From contig NC_049992.1 in assembly GCF_000003815.2 (NCBI RefSeq), positions 1,048,669-1,112,668 of the forward strand: a stretch of 64,000 nt of DNA, read 5' to 3'. Below the pieces are notes generated by a model. The model was given only the letters and a program-made list of their open reading frames with translations. It searched no databases and was not told the origin of the DNA. This DNA comes from Branchiostoma floridae (taxonomy: Eukaryota > Chordata > Leptocardii > Amphioxiformes > Branchiostomatidae). Both the position numbers and the translations under genes were made by a program. How positions within the stretch are numbered: position 1 is the first letter of the stretch; each line of letters begins with the position of its first letter. Shown here piece by piece: positions 46,211 through 59,200 of the stretch.

Positions 46211-46254
46211 GGCTGGATCTGGTTTAAGCGATTCTTTCGTCTCCCCTCAGCGTC

Positions 46255-47660
46255 CCGACGTCGCAACACATGGACGGGTGTCCGACAAGCCAGGTGTAAA
46301 ACTGACTATTTTTCATGCGTCACTGGACTGAATAATTTAGTGTTTGTGTCACATTCCAAACAGCACGAGACTCTTCGTCCATCGGGTATGCCATATCTTA
46401 TTTCAACGGATTGATGTCAGTGGAATTTCATTTGTGTCTAAGCATTCGGTACTTGTTTTTCATTTCGCTGGCTCCCATCAGTGGTTGGGAAAAAAAAAGG
46501 AGGGTCTGCATGCTCTTTTTCGTAAGGCGTAGGCAGCCTATTTTATCTATCTTATCTACTTAATTCGTAGCGAGGCGACCAAATTTAGCGTAATTGCCTT
46601 TCTTGCTTTAGCGTAATACGTAGGGGGTTCTTCTGAATTCAGCGTAAATCGTTGTCGGGACCCCCCATGCAGACCCTCATAAAGGGTATACGATGATTCT
46701 TGTTATCCATGAGACTTACCAACAACATGGGCCTAAATACAAATCTATATGTTGGATTCGATACACATAGTAGTAGAAGTAGTAGCAGTAGTAGTAGAAG
46801 TACTAGGTCTATATTTTGGAACAACTTGCAGCTTTTTTATGCTACTGCATAATCAATTCCAAGCATAAATTATATGTCAATCGAACAGTTTTACATCACT
46901 TGGCGAAAGTATGAAGTCTCAATTTCCAAAAGGAACATTAAGATGTACATTTCGGAGTAAATTCCGTATTATCCAACAGATGACACACCAAAATAGAACC
47001 CAACATACATGCACGTAGTTCAATATCATGTTATAATAGCAACATCTCCATATTTACTCGTACATGCATTCTGTCAATCTGTAAACGCAATTAAGTTCGC
47101 GGGGATTTAATTTCGCGGAAGCAGGAAAAGGACTTTTCGCGGTTGTTTTAATTTCACGGTAACACCATTCACTGTAGTCTCTTACTGCCATGGAAAATGT
47201 TCAGTGGTTTTAAATTCGCGGTGAAGCGGCCACCGCGAAAACCACGAACATTAAACCACCGCGAAAGTTTCTGCATTTACAGTACTATCTTACAGTAATG
47301 ACTGATTCTGATTCGCACTGATGAAGGTAACAGGCGGTCACCGAAACAACAGCTGGGCAAAGATACTTGATTCTGCACAAGATACTTCTTATCTCGGAAG
47401 AATTGCCAGAACATATAGACCTTCATTCAGATCTAAATGCTGGGTTCTTTAGGTTGCATTCATATATATAACACGGGGTGCTTTTTGATAGTAATTAAAA
47501 GATTTTAATTTTGAAAATACAAATACGTACAAAACACCCATAATTGCACATATATATGAGGATGGTACGGTCCAAGATGGCTGCCACCGTGAATTTTCAG
47601 CCTTGACATTTTAATCCACCTCGATCGTCAGCTGAGATGGTCCTCGGAGGGCTTGTGTTG
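46255..47660. repeat. Direct duplication upstream of gene 1, copy 1
   Basis: Blocks in the same order as 48878-51370: AATAATTTAGTGTTTGT and the TATGCCATATC region, ATGCTACTGCATAA with ACATCACTTGGCGAA, and CCGTCCAAG.TGGCTGCC. Copy 1 starts about 45 bp upstream of the gene 1 start codon. Confidence 0.75.
47079..47284. mobile_element. MITE with TTCGCGG terminal repeats
   Basis: Left CTGTAAACGCAATTAAGTTC and right GAAAGTTTCTGCATTTACAG are imperfect inverted ends. Several internal TTCGCGGT/ACCGCGAA pairs make it almost a palindrome. Confidence 0.7.
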
Positions 47661-47694
47661 TAGGTAGGGTTTACATGGGCGTTTCTATGCTTTG

Positions 47695-48800
47695 TTACCT
47701 CCATGAAAAAATGGAGGTATAGTTTTGAGTGTGTCTGTGTGTGTGTTTGTGTGTGTGTTTGTGTGTGTGTTTGTGTGTGTGTCTGTGTGTCCGCATATTT
47801 GTGGTCATCATAACTTGAGAACCTCTTGATGGACTACGATGATATTTGGTATGTAGGTAGGGGTTGGGAAGACGAAGGTCAAGGTCAATTTTGGGCCCCC
47901 TGGTGTGTGGCCTTGGTACTGCAGCGCAACTTCCGGTTTTACTATCTCGGTGTTCTGAACATGCTATGGTCAAGATTTTTAAGCATTAGATAGCTCTTGT
48001 GCTCAGGAAAAAATTACGTAAGTTTGGGCCCCCTAGCGTCTAGTTTGGGAATAGCAGGGGCATTTTTGTCAAAAACTTCTGACGAGGATAACTCAAGAAG
48101 GGAACAACGGATTTTCATCATTTTTGGTATGTAGGTACCTTAGACAATTTTGTACAAGATTAAATACTAATTATGCAAAATAGGAGTACATTTGCATAAT
48201 TAATAAGGATCTTATATCATGGCAGTTTTTTCAATGTATCTCTTGTCCTGGATGTGATATGGTCTTGACATTTGGCTGGTAGATAGCATGCAGTGTAATG
48301 ACAAAGTGGGGCAGGTTTCAGCCCCCTAACATTTAATTGCGGAACTGCAGGGGCGTTTTTGTCAAGACATTCTAAAGAGGATAACTGCAGAAAGGATTGA
48401 TGGATTGGCATCATACTAGGCATGCGGGTACCTTAGGCAAATATGTTCATAATGATATACATTTTATGCAAATGAGGACTAAATTTGCATGATTAATGAG
48501 GAAATTGTATAATTCCATTGTTTTCAATAACTGGACTTCAATAAATGTAACACATGTTAACTATGATAGGTGGAATTTAAGCAGATACCAAATATGGTAA
48601 TGAGGAACTTATTTGCATAATTTATGTAAAAATTGCAAAAACGCTTTATGATTATTAATGGGAATTTTATAATGGTGACATGTGTACGTTAGTCAATGAT
48701 GAACAATACCATGCATAAATTATGTTAATGTGCTAGTCAATTGCATGAAATTTACGAAAGCTCTAAATTTTCATGGAGGTATGAGGTCGCCGAACTCTAG
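47695..48800. repeat. Dispersed repeat, about 1.1 kb, intergenic copy
   Basis: Opposite orientation to 30041-31075. One end holds a small hairpin (ACCTCCAT, loop, ATGGAGGT) and a (GT)n run at 47725-47795. The other ends CATGGAGGTATGAGG and GCCGAACTCTAG. It separates the two copies of the upstream duplication. Confidence 0.75.
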
Positions 48801-48877
48801 TTTTGAATATTAGTCACTAACAGATAGACCAAGGGAATTTTAGCATTACTTATGTTGTTGCAATCTAATTTTTTAGA

Positions 48878-50753
48878 CTATGTCGCAATACATGTGCTAG
48901 TGTCCTTTCAAAAGTTTTGATGCTTCCCTGGAGTGAATAATTTAGTGTTTGTCTCACATTCCAGCACGAGGCTCCTCGTCTATGCCATATCATATTTGTA
49001 CGGGTTGATGTCAACAGAAATTTATTTGTGTCTAAGAACTCAACACGTGTTTTCTTTTTACTTGGCTTATTGAGTTATTCTGATCAGTGTTTGTTCCGAT
49101 CAGTACAGTTGTGCGATATAAAACGTAATGTTGTGAACACAGTTATTGGTCCACGTGTCCACCTAATTAAGTCAATTAACCTTCAAACACCGGACATACG
49201 AAGATAGGCGGGAACAGGGTTCATCATGTTTAAAACTCGACCCAACCAAACAAACACCGTAACCGTAAGATATGATGATGACCGTAACCAAACTCATATA
49301 GTCTCAGAACTAATGCGTTCTTCTACTAGTACTTAAATCACAGTTTTTTTCTTTTTATAAACTTGTAAATAACAGTATTAATATCAACACCCACAGTTTA
49401 CTAAAACCGGGGAACACACACACGCACGTACAGACAGCTACAAATTTTCTTTTTCTCCAAGTACAATTCCGGAGTTGAATGGCACGGTAGTAAGTGCTCC
49501 CACCGTTGAGTGCTTCCGTTTCTGACCGCCCTAAACCTGGACCTCAACTACCACCCCCCCCCCCCCCCCCTACGTTGCCCCTTGCGGGGCTATTTGAGGG
49601 TAAAACAAGATAACACAAGTTTCCGTAGAAACACAGAAGACTTTCTATGGCTCTTTGAAGTACTCGCATTCTGCCCGAACTAGTGCCTCCAATAGTCGGC
49701 AAAAGGCGCAATCTATGAATATTTCCTATTTTTACACAAAAAAGACGAAGATGAAGCGCTCATGCATCCAGTGCCCAGTTTCTGAATCATCTCCTTCAAT
49801 TGCCTCCGCCCCATCTTCAGATTATCCCATTCCCCTTTAATGGCATCCGTCTCATCCTGGGTGTGGGAGTGAAATATAGCTTGTCATATAAGTAACGCTC
49901 AAGTAACGACATATTGACTGTGCACTTTTTAGAAAGTTTCCATCTTGCTTGTAACAATGGTCAACACAATGTCTGTAAGTTTGGCAGCAAAAAAAATTCA
50001 AAATATTGTAATATATACCGAAATATATCATTTAGTGACGTAATTCTCTGTTTATAACCTAGGCTATGGTGGTTATGTTTTGGCTGTATGTGGCTGGGTG
50101 TTTTCTGATTGTGTTCATTAACACGATAACTCGATAATAACTTGGTGGATTGACTTGATGTTTGGTATTTAGGTAGGTCTACATTTGGGCCACCTAGCAG
50201 CCTCTCATGCTACTGCATAAACAATGCGAAAAATTTATGATACGTCACTTGGAAAGATTTACATCACTTGGCGAAGGTATCACTTTTTTACTACCAAAAG
50301 GAACTTTAAGGTGTACATTTCTGAATAAATTACGTATTATCCTCCAGATGGCACACCATAATATTTGTCGTGTTTTCAACCAAATATATCTGCACGTTCT
50401 GTACATGCTATGGTCATGATATTTCAGTGCTATATAGGTGAAGTAAAATAATTAAGAAATTTTGCCCCCTCCGTTTTTTAATTGTTGTCTTTATCTCTCA
50501 GATCGTGAACAATTGTAAATGTAGTGAGTACTGTCCTTTACTCCAGTTGTTCTGCAATTGGCATGGGCGACACAGTAGGGTCGATCCAGTTTCTGTAGCC
50601 TTTCCTGTCGTCTGAGAAGTTGGTTGATTGAGATCTCTGTTGACGTTTTCACCATGTTTTGCATTTCGTCTTCATGCCTACGCCTATTCTCTGCATGTGC
50701 ATCCCATTTCTTCTCTTCCGCCTCGTCTCATTTCTTCTCGTTCTCTTCTCTCT

Positions 50754-50786
<33 letters not shown>

Positions 50787-50829
50787 CCATCTATCTATCT
50801 ATCTATCTATCTTTCTATCTTTCTATCTT

Positions 50830-50877
<48 letters not shown>

Positions 50878-51370
50878 CCGCTTGCTTCTCGGTGCATTTA
50901 AAAAATTGCTGTTTTGTCCAAACTGTATTTTTATTTCAATGTCTGCGTATTATCAGACAAACGGTCACTGAAGTAATAGCTAGGGAAATACTTAGTTGTG
51001 TAACTTGTTTACGGGGAAATTTCCTATCAAGAGATTTAACAATATTTAGCAATATGGCAATATGGGTTCGATACACATTTTATTTTGTGTGATCAGTGGC
51101 GTAGGCTAATACCTAATTCAGTCAGAAATGTACACAGTCTGCCTAGGGAGAAGAACAGACCGTCTTGTATCAACAAATACTTAACATTCATATGTAATAC
51201 TGGTTGCTTTATTTGATAAGGATAAAGAAGACTTTTATGGTACCAACACACCACATACGCTCATATGTACGGGAATGATACCGTCCAAGAAGGCTGCCTT
51301 CGTGATTGTTCTTTTAGCGCTGAGACTTTGAATCCATCTTAATACTTATCGGACATGGTCCTTGGAGGCC
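48878..51370. repeat. Direct duplication upstream of gene 1, copy 2
   Basis: See copy 1 at 46255-47660. This copy is longer because of inserted repeats: poly(C) at 49553-49571, the (TC)n/(TATC)n run at 50755-50878 and a dispersed repeat at 50095-50470. Confidence 0.7.
50755..50878. repeat. (CT)n-(TA)n-(CTAT)n microsatellite
   Basis: Compound microsatellite. The apparent protein frames here are tyrosine/serine/leucine repeats caused by it. Confidence 0.95.
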
Positions 51371-51461
51371 CGAAACAACATCAGCTTACTGTGTATGTTC
51401 TGGATAGGTACTCATTTAGTAAAGGACATTATATCATTACTTAATCGCGATGAAGTCGAGC

Positions 51462-51561
51462 NNNNNNNNNNNNNNNNNNNNNNNNNNNNNNNNNNNNNNN
51501 NNNNNNNNNNNNNNNNNNNNNNNNNNNNNNNNNNNNNNNNNNNNNNNNNNNNNNNNNNNNN
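51462..51561. other. Assembly gap (100 N)
   Basis: Run of exactly 100 N, probably of unknown true size, in the intergenic region. Confidence 1.
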
Positions 51562-52189
51562 GATGAGTGCACACGCGATGCGGCCCCCCGGAAAATAAGG
51601 TAGGTTAAAACTGTTCAGGGAAACTTATAAACATGTACCGTAAAACACCTAACATTCGTAAAGAAATGCAATTGAGCAAAGGCGCCTCCCTGCAGCAATG
51701 CCCATATTGCAGCCTTGTATTGGCAGGGCCGTAGATTTGCTACTTGGATAAAGACTCTACACCAATGACAATAATAATGTAACATCTGACTTTCACGTGC
51801 TCTTATACTAGCCTAAGTTTACTTTCTTGTCAACAATGAAGAAACACAGATGAAAGTACCTCAAGACATTTATTGTACAAGATCATATCTTAAGCAATAT
51901 CTTGAGTAGATATCGCGCCCATCTATACGGCGAACCTTCTGTATAACCGTAACTCCGTACGTCGATGAAATGTTTTTTGTCACTGACGAAGGGTAACGGA
52001 TACTATCTGAAACATCTGACCGTTTCCCGAAGCTATCTATCGAGAACTCTTACCTTGTGTAAGCCCGTATGTCAGCAAAATATAGTCTCCACAAAAGTAA
52101 ATGTAAACGCAACAAGTGTGATCACATCAGAGGGCACCGACCTTTTAATTTATAGCATCTTGTGACTTCCGTAGCCGGTACCTGTAGGG

Positions 52190-52625
52190 TTACTAAACCT
52201 AGACCAAATACAATAGAACAGGATGTAACAGAACAGAGTGGAATAGAACAGAACAGAATAGAATAGAATAGAATGGGATAGAATGGAATAGCATACAATA
52301 GACTGCAATAGAATGGAATAAAATGGAGTAAAATGGAATGAAATGGAATAGAACATAACAGAATGGAGTAGAATAGAATGGAATGAAATGGAATAACGTA
52401 GAATGAATGGTTTATTGAAAAACGTTATACCTCGCAGCCAGAGGCTGAATTGCGTATACGGTACAGGCGTGGCACAGTAGCATGTCTTCACTTATCATAC
52501 ACTTTAAAACTTTAAGACAACTTTTGTCTTAATTGGAACATGATTACAATCGGCTATTCACACTATGGCACAATGAAGAAGGGAATAGAATGGAACAGAA
52601 TAGAATAAAATGGAATAGAAGAGAA
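52190..52625. repeat. (GAATA/GAATG)n satellite split by a LINE 3' end
   Basis: Pentamer-like array at 52205-52405 and 52580-52625. The gap between holds a reversed LINE-like 3' end with GGTTTATTGAAAAACG and CTCGCAGCCAGAGGCTGA. Confidence 0.8.
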
Positions 52626-53075
52626 CATTTTGATGCCGCTGGAAAAAGCGTTGTCGGCCTAAGGAGACGCATTTTTTCCTTTTCTGTTCAAACTTCACAA
52701 CTACCACAAACAAGGCATGAATGGACAGAGTAAGGACAAGGAGGTTAAAAATCATTTTTTACCTCCTTGGTGAGGATTTACAACAATGATCAGATCATTT
52801 TTTTTCTCCAACTAAGCTGTCCTAATTAAAGAATCCATCCGTTATGTCCCTGCACTCCCAGAGTCGTATGATGCATGTAGCGCCCGGGGGTGCATATAGG
52901 CATCTCTACGAATAAATTTAGATTCATGCAAACGTAACGAATTTGCATGAAAATCGCACGCGTCTTCACAAATGTGTCCGCATTACAAATGATAAATGTT
53001 TACTTTAAGTTAGTAATACATTAAAAAAGAACTAATATAGGCGCAAACTTAGAGAGAGTTTTTTAGTTTCTCTGA

Positions 53076-53263
53076 TCACTCATAATCAGCGGGGTCAGTC
53101 TTGGGCTTCACCACGGCGGGTTTGGACTTCTTCTTCTTGACGAGGTAGTGCGCCAGGGAGCCCAGGCCGGCCAGAACCAGCACCCCTCCCACCGCGCCCC
53201 CGATCAGCACCCCGAGGTTCCCCCCGCCGGCCGACCCCCCGTCCTCCCCGGCTCCCGGGATCT
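53076..53263 (-). CDS. Gene 2 last exon: stalk, transmembrane segment, cytoplasmic tail, stop
   Basis: Phase 1 start after CCGCAG. A glycine-rich stalk (IPGAGEDGGSAGGG) leads to the membrane segment NLGVLIGGAVGGVLVLAGLG, which is full of small-xxx-small motifs. The basic stop-transfer run KKKKSK follows, then PAVVKPKTDPADYE and TGA at 53078-53076. The 5' half of this exon and its acceptor form the 130-bp array. No clear poly(A) signal was seen close by. Confidence 0.85.
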
Positions 53264-56200
53264 CTGCGGGGGGTAAAGGTTAAAGGTAAAGGTCATTATT
53301 ACAGAACCAGCACCCCGCCCACCGCGCCCCCCATCAGCACCCCGAGGTTCCCTCCGCCGGCCGACCAGCCGTCCTCCCCGGCTCCCGGTGTGAAGCCAAA
53401 TCCCTGCGCCGCCAAATACATGAGAGGTCAGGTGCGCTAGCATGGATTTGGCAGATACAAGCGCCAAATTTGTGCACCGTGCCAAATGCCTGAGATATAC
53501 GGTGTGCATGGGGGTTTCGAATATGACATATATTTTGATTGGCTAAATGGTAACACTAAATACAATGATTACTTTAAAATATTTCAATCCAATCAATACA
53601 AAGCTAAATTTTTCCAAGTTATGGACAATTGCACTGAAGAAAAAGGATTGGTCGTCCATTTTAGCGTCTAAATCGTATTGATTTATTTAATAGTAATGAC
53701 ACCGAAACCACAGGTCACCTCTGATGACCTTTTATAGCCTCACAGAACATAGCACCTAATTTGGACTGATATACAAAGCATTATATTTGTAAGCAGTGCA
53801 TTAGCAGCTCATATATCAATATATTTACTATGGGCACAATTTTGTTGTGTTCTATTTTCTTTTCCGTTTTAGGTAAAACGGAGAGGATCTAATGATCGGT
53901 AACGTTTATAACTGTTACCTGTCATAACTCAACCTAGAATGATTCTTTGAAAAAGTTACATTTGAATATGACAGGTCAGCACATGATAGACAATGGACAC
54001 TTACAAGAATAACACACACTTGTGCACTGGACCAAGAATTATGATCAACTTCTTTTATTGCCTTGTGTGACTAAAAATATAGTAATAAGATAGTTCAGGG
54101 GCGCCAATTATAATTCATTATGCAGATGGTGGCCAGTTCCTTCACCTTGGTCGAAATCGGGGTCTATTCTTCTTACATTGTTCTGATACCTGATATGATA
54201 TGATATAATGGCAATGACAATGACATAACGACAGTCCTTCCCCCATTGCTCGGCGTGTGACCAGAAGTGGTGATCTGGTCATAGTCATACACTGACCCTG
54301 ATTTGCTCATTTTTACACGCTTTGCTAGCCAAATAATGACACAAACATATGTTTTATGTCCCTGCTGTAACTGTTTCTGATGGCTCTAATATCGGAACAC
54401 TACGACTAAGTTGCTGTTGTGGTGCGCGCCAAAACAGTACCATGTTTTCCCGCTGCATCTCATTATCTTAAGGATTGCTGCTGTGGTGAGCGCCAAAACA
54501 GTGCCATGTTTTCCCGCTGCATCTCATTATCTTTAGGATTGCTGTTGTGGTGCGCGCCAAAACAGTATCATGTTTTCCCGCTGCATCTCATTATCTTAAG
54601 GATTGCTGCTGTGGTGCGCGCCAAAACAGTGCCATGTTTTCCCGCTGCATATCACTATCCCACTTCATACAACTAAGTAATATAGGCAAATTCATATTCC
54701 TTATGAATTTAGACAAACCTTTACTTATAAAGCATATCATATATTTTCAACATACTAACTTCATGTATCTCTTGTTGCGACCTGTACTGAACACAGTGGG
54801 TATGTATGTACAATGAAGGTCTCCATGCATTCATTATCTATTTTTAGGATTGCTGCTGTGGTGCGCGCCGAAACAGTGCCATGCTTTCCCGCTGCATATC
54901 ATTATCTTAAGGATTCCTAAAGGGTCTCTATGGAGTGTCCCAATTTTCAATCCCATGAAATCAATGAAGGCAAATTGCTCACTTGAAAGGTTCCCTTTAA
55001 ATGCATGTATTCATATAGTATTAAATTGTGAAATAGTCAGTTGAATTTAAAACAAGGAAAGTTGTTGAAAAACAGGTTTTTCAATATACAAGTTTGTCGA
55101 ATCGGCTACTACAAAACATCTGTTAGCTTTTACAAAGGTCGTTGCCATAGTAATCTTCGCTGCGAAATACTTGCTCCTCCCCTGCATTGCGCAGCCGCAG
55201 TACCTGACCTCTCACGTATTTGGCGGCGCAGGGATTTAGCTTCACACCGGGATCTCTGAGAAGGGTAAAGGTTAAAGGTAAAGGTCATTATTACAGAACC
55301 AGCACCCCGCCCACCGCGCCCCCGATAAGCACCCCAAGGTTCCCCCCGCCGTCCTCACCCGCTCCCGGGATCTCTGAGAAGGGTAAAGGTTAAAGGTAAA
55401 GGTCATTATTCCAGAACCAGCACCCCTCCCACCGCGCCCCCGGTCAGCACCCGAGGTTCCCCCCGCCGGCAGACCCGCCGTCCTCCCCGGCTCCCGGGAT
55501 CTCTGCGGGGGGTAAAGGTTAAAGGTAAAGGTCATTATTACAGAACCAGCACCCCGCCCACCGCGCCCCCGGTCAGCACCCCGAGGTTCCCCCCGCCGGC
55601 CGACCCGCCGTCCTCCCCGGCTCCCGGGATCTCTGCGGAGGGTAAAGGTTAAAGGTAAAGGTCATTATTACAGAACCAGCACCCCTCCCACCGCGCCCCC
55701 GATCAGCACCCCGAGGTTCCCCCCGCCGGCCGACCCGCCGTCCTCCCCGGCTCCCGGGATCTCTGCGGAGGGTAAAGGTTAAAGGTAAAGGTCATTATTA
55801 CAGAACCAGCACCCCTCCCACCGCGCCCCCGATCAGCACCCCGAGGTTCCCCCCGCCGGCCGACCCGCCGTCCTCCCCGGCTCCCGGGATCTCTGCGGAG
55901 GGTAAAGGTTAAAGGTAAAGGTCATTATTACAGAACCAGCACCCCGCCCACCGCGCCCCCGATCAGCACCCCGAGGTTCCCCCCGCCGGCCGACCCGCCG
56001 TCCTCCCCGGCTCCCGGGATCTCTGCGGAGGGTAAAGGTTAAAGGTAAAGGTCATTATTACAGAACCAGCACCCCTCCCACCGCGCCCCCGATCAGGACC
56101 CCGAGGTTCCCCCCGACGGGCGAAACCGCCGTCCTCCCCGNNNNNNNNNNNNNNNNNNNNNNNNNNNNNNNNNNNNNNNNNNNNNNNNNNNNNNNNNNNN

Positions 56201-59200
56201 NNNNNNNNNNNNNNNNNNNNNNNNNNNNNNNNNNNNNNNNCATGTACTTTTATTAGTTTGTATCTCATATCCGACAAACCGTGACGTTAAGGGTTACCGT
56301 GTGACCTTTGTACCTAACGTACGAGCTAGGCAAGAGCAGACAAATTTACAATATGTGGTAGGTTCTTTAACGTTCTCGAGATGTGACTGTCCTCAAATGT
56401 TGGCGATGTGGACCCTAGGCAATGTCGTCTATCAAAACATTCTCATGATCAAGATGTTTCCAGCTTCCACACCTTCGTCACAGTCGGTTCCCTCCCACCC
56501 CTCGGTACAGGTGCAGGTGTAGTAGTCCGGGCCTTCCTCAGGTGTGTCCAGACAGGTGCCGTCATTCTGACAGGGGGCCTCTGAGCAGGGTCCTGTAGAT
56601 AGTCACATGTTTTAATATTTGTCAACATTTATATTCGTTTTGTAGGAGCGGTGCCCATCTCCTTTTCCATAGCCCTTAGGCCACACACTCCCATAATCTC
56701 GCTCTCATGAGTGCTTGGGAGAGAAGCTAGTATAATCATTCATTCTGCAACAGCTATAGACATGATGTCATGAAGGCAGTCTGTATTTTGTCACGTTTTA
56801 GCACTCGTGGCGCTGAAAAGAGGACTTCTTTACCCGGATCTTCACAATGATTTCCAAAATGATTTGTTGTTCAAAGTGGGACACAAATATTGAAACACTG
56901 TCAGTGTCAGTAGTGGGACATGATCATTGAAGCATTCCTAACAATAGGAGCTGAAAGTGTATCTGGGCCGGGTGTAACGCTTAATAGTCCGTGCTTTAGT
57001 GAAGTACATGTACTTGTCATGACACATAACATAAAACAGTTCACTTCTAGCCACAAACATCCAAACACTGTCAGTGTTAGTAGTGGGACATGATCATTCT
57101 AACATTCTAACAATCGGAGCTGACTGTGTATCTGGGGCGTAACGCTTCACATGGCCGTGCTCGTGCTTCAAGTGGAGTGTATTGTACTTGACATGACACA
57201 TAACACAAAACAGTTCTCTTCGGGCCACAAACATTGAAACATTGTCAGTGTCAGTAGTGGGACATGATCATTGAAGCATTATAACAATAGGAACTGACTG
57301 TGTAACTGGGCTGTAACGCTTCACGTGGCCGTGCTCGTGCATTAAGTGGAGTGTATTGTACTTGACATGACATGTAACATAAAGCAGCTCTCTACGGGCC
57401 TCTTCAAATATCAAGGACAAAGTGAAAGAGAGAATTTAACGTCCTGGTTTCAAAAGGTTTAAAAGGACCCTCAATATGTCACCTCCACTTTTATCCATAT
57501 GTGTGTTGGGTTCTTTAACCACTACAACATCGCAGAAATAGCTCTAAATTGATAACAATCACCTATGGAATGGCATTATGTCGTTATATATATCAGCTGA
57601 CTGAAACAAACAAAAATCGGAACAAATTTCCAAACAACCCAACCCTAACCTTTACCTTAACCTAATAAATAAAAATAAAATAAACCTCTCATTGTACATA
57701 CTATAGTCTTAAGATGTTTATACTACAGATGCTGTAGACTCTGTAGTCTAATTATGGATATTATAGATAACATTGCTTTTTTCGTGTTCTTGCTCATCAG
57801 GGAAACTTTGTAATATCTGGGTAGCCTTGGTCGTATTTTGATCACCACTGAACTAATAGAAAGGATGAAGAGATAAAACCGCGGGAAAACTCACTGTCCT
57901 GGCAGATCTCTCCCACCCATCCTCCTGCGCATGTGTCGTTGGGGCAGTGACCTGTGACCCTGTCGCACGCTACGTCATCCAGGCAGTGGCACGTCTCGGT
58001 GCAGTCCTCGCCGAACTTTCCCGCCTCACATTCTGAAACGAGATGTATAATCATTACGCTCATAATGATAAACGACATATCTACACATTCTTATCATTCT
58101 AATAAACTAGATATATAATCTTTATCATCATAATGAGTAGATATCTTAAAAGAGATATGTTATCATTTTGAGGCCTCAGCAAGACCAACTAACATATCAA
58201 ATACCAAGACAATCCAAACAGGTATTCTTTAGATATTGTGTTATAAAATCACCTCATTCGCTTTGCTTATTTGGTGATTTTATTCGATACTTAAAGGAAA
58301 TGACCTAGCCTTATGACACTATGTACACATCGGAGTGGGTCATTGACCCTTAATCATCACACAACCGTTGAGGCGCCACATAGCGGAATCTACCAGTTCT
58401 GCACTTACCCTTAGTAACGTAAAAAATGGTTAAATGGAAAATGTCACTGTCCTTTCAATTAGGGTTAAATGTTTTTTTTTTTAATTAATCACTTTCGAGG
58501 AAGCGAAACTAGTTATGTGTTCATCTTCTCCTTCATCTCAAAGCATGCAGTACTAATAAACTGAACCAGAGTGTCAGGATAGAACTGCAGGTGCTGATCA
58601 ACATTCTCATAGATAGATATATTAGAGTAAGAAAAAAACGAGCTGTGTTCGTCAGGCTAGACCCTACTCTTATACATGGTGTGGTGAATTTGTAAGCTCT
58701 GTGTAAGTAGTGAAGCTTTCTTATCTTAAGAAAGCTTCATGATACACACAGAGAGGCAAAGCGAGCAGTCAGAACTCACCTGTCTGACAGTCGCTTCCCT
58801 CCCACCCCGCATCGCACCCGTCATCACAAGCCCCCGTCACCACGTCACACTGCTCCTTACAGTTACAGTCCTTCAGACAGTTCACTCCGAAAGTCTTACC
58901 GTCACAGGCTACAGAAAGAAGAAACAGTTAGTCACCACGTCACACTGTTCCTTACAGTTCACTCCGAACGTCTTACCGTCACAGGCTACAGAAAGAAGAA
59001 ACAGTTAGTCACCACGTCACACTGTTCCTTACAGTTCACTCCGAACGTCTTACCGTCACAGGCTACAGAAAGAAGAAACAGTTAGTCACCACGTCACACT
59101 GTTCCTTACAGTTCACTCCGAACGTCTTACCGTCACAGGCTACAGAAAGAAGAAACAGTTAGTCACCACGTCACACTGCTCCTTACAGTTACAGTCCTTC

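Noticed and set aside
47695..48800. Helitron
   Set aside because: One end has a hairpin and the other ends in CTAG, but 5'-TC, an A/T insertion site and the hairpin position do not agree convincingly. Left as an unclassified dispersed repeat.
50624..51092. Open frames of 115 and 154 codons with tyrosine/serine/leucine runs
   Set aside because: They are translations of the CT/TA/CTAT microsatellite, without splice signals or domain similarity.
55272..55535. Glycine/arginine-rich minus-strand frames across the GC-rich array
   Set aside because: Shadow frames of the 130-bp repeat of the last exon; the real frame is the one with GVLIGGAVGGVLVL.
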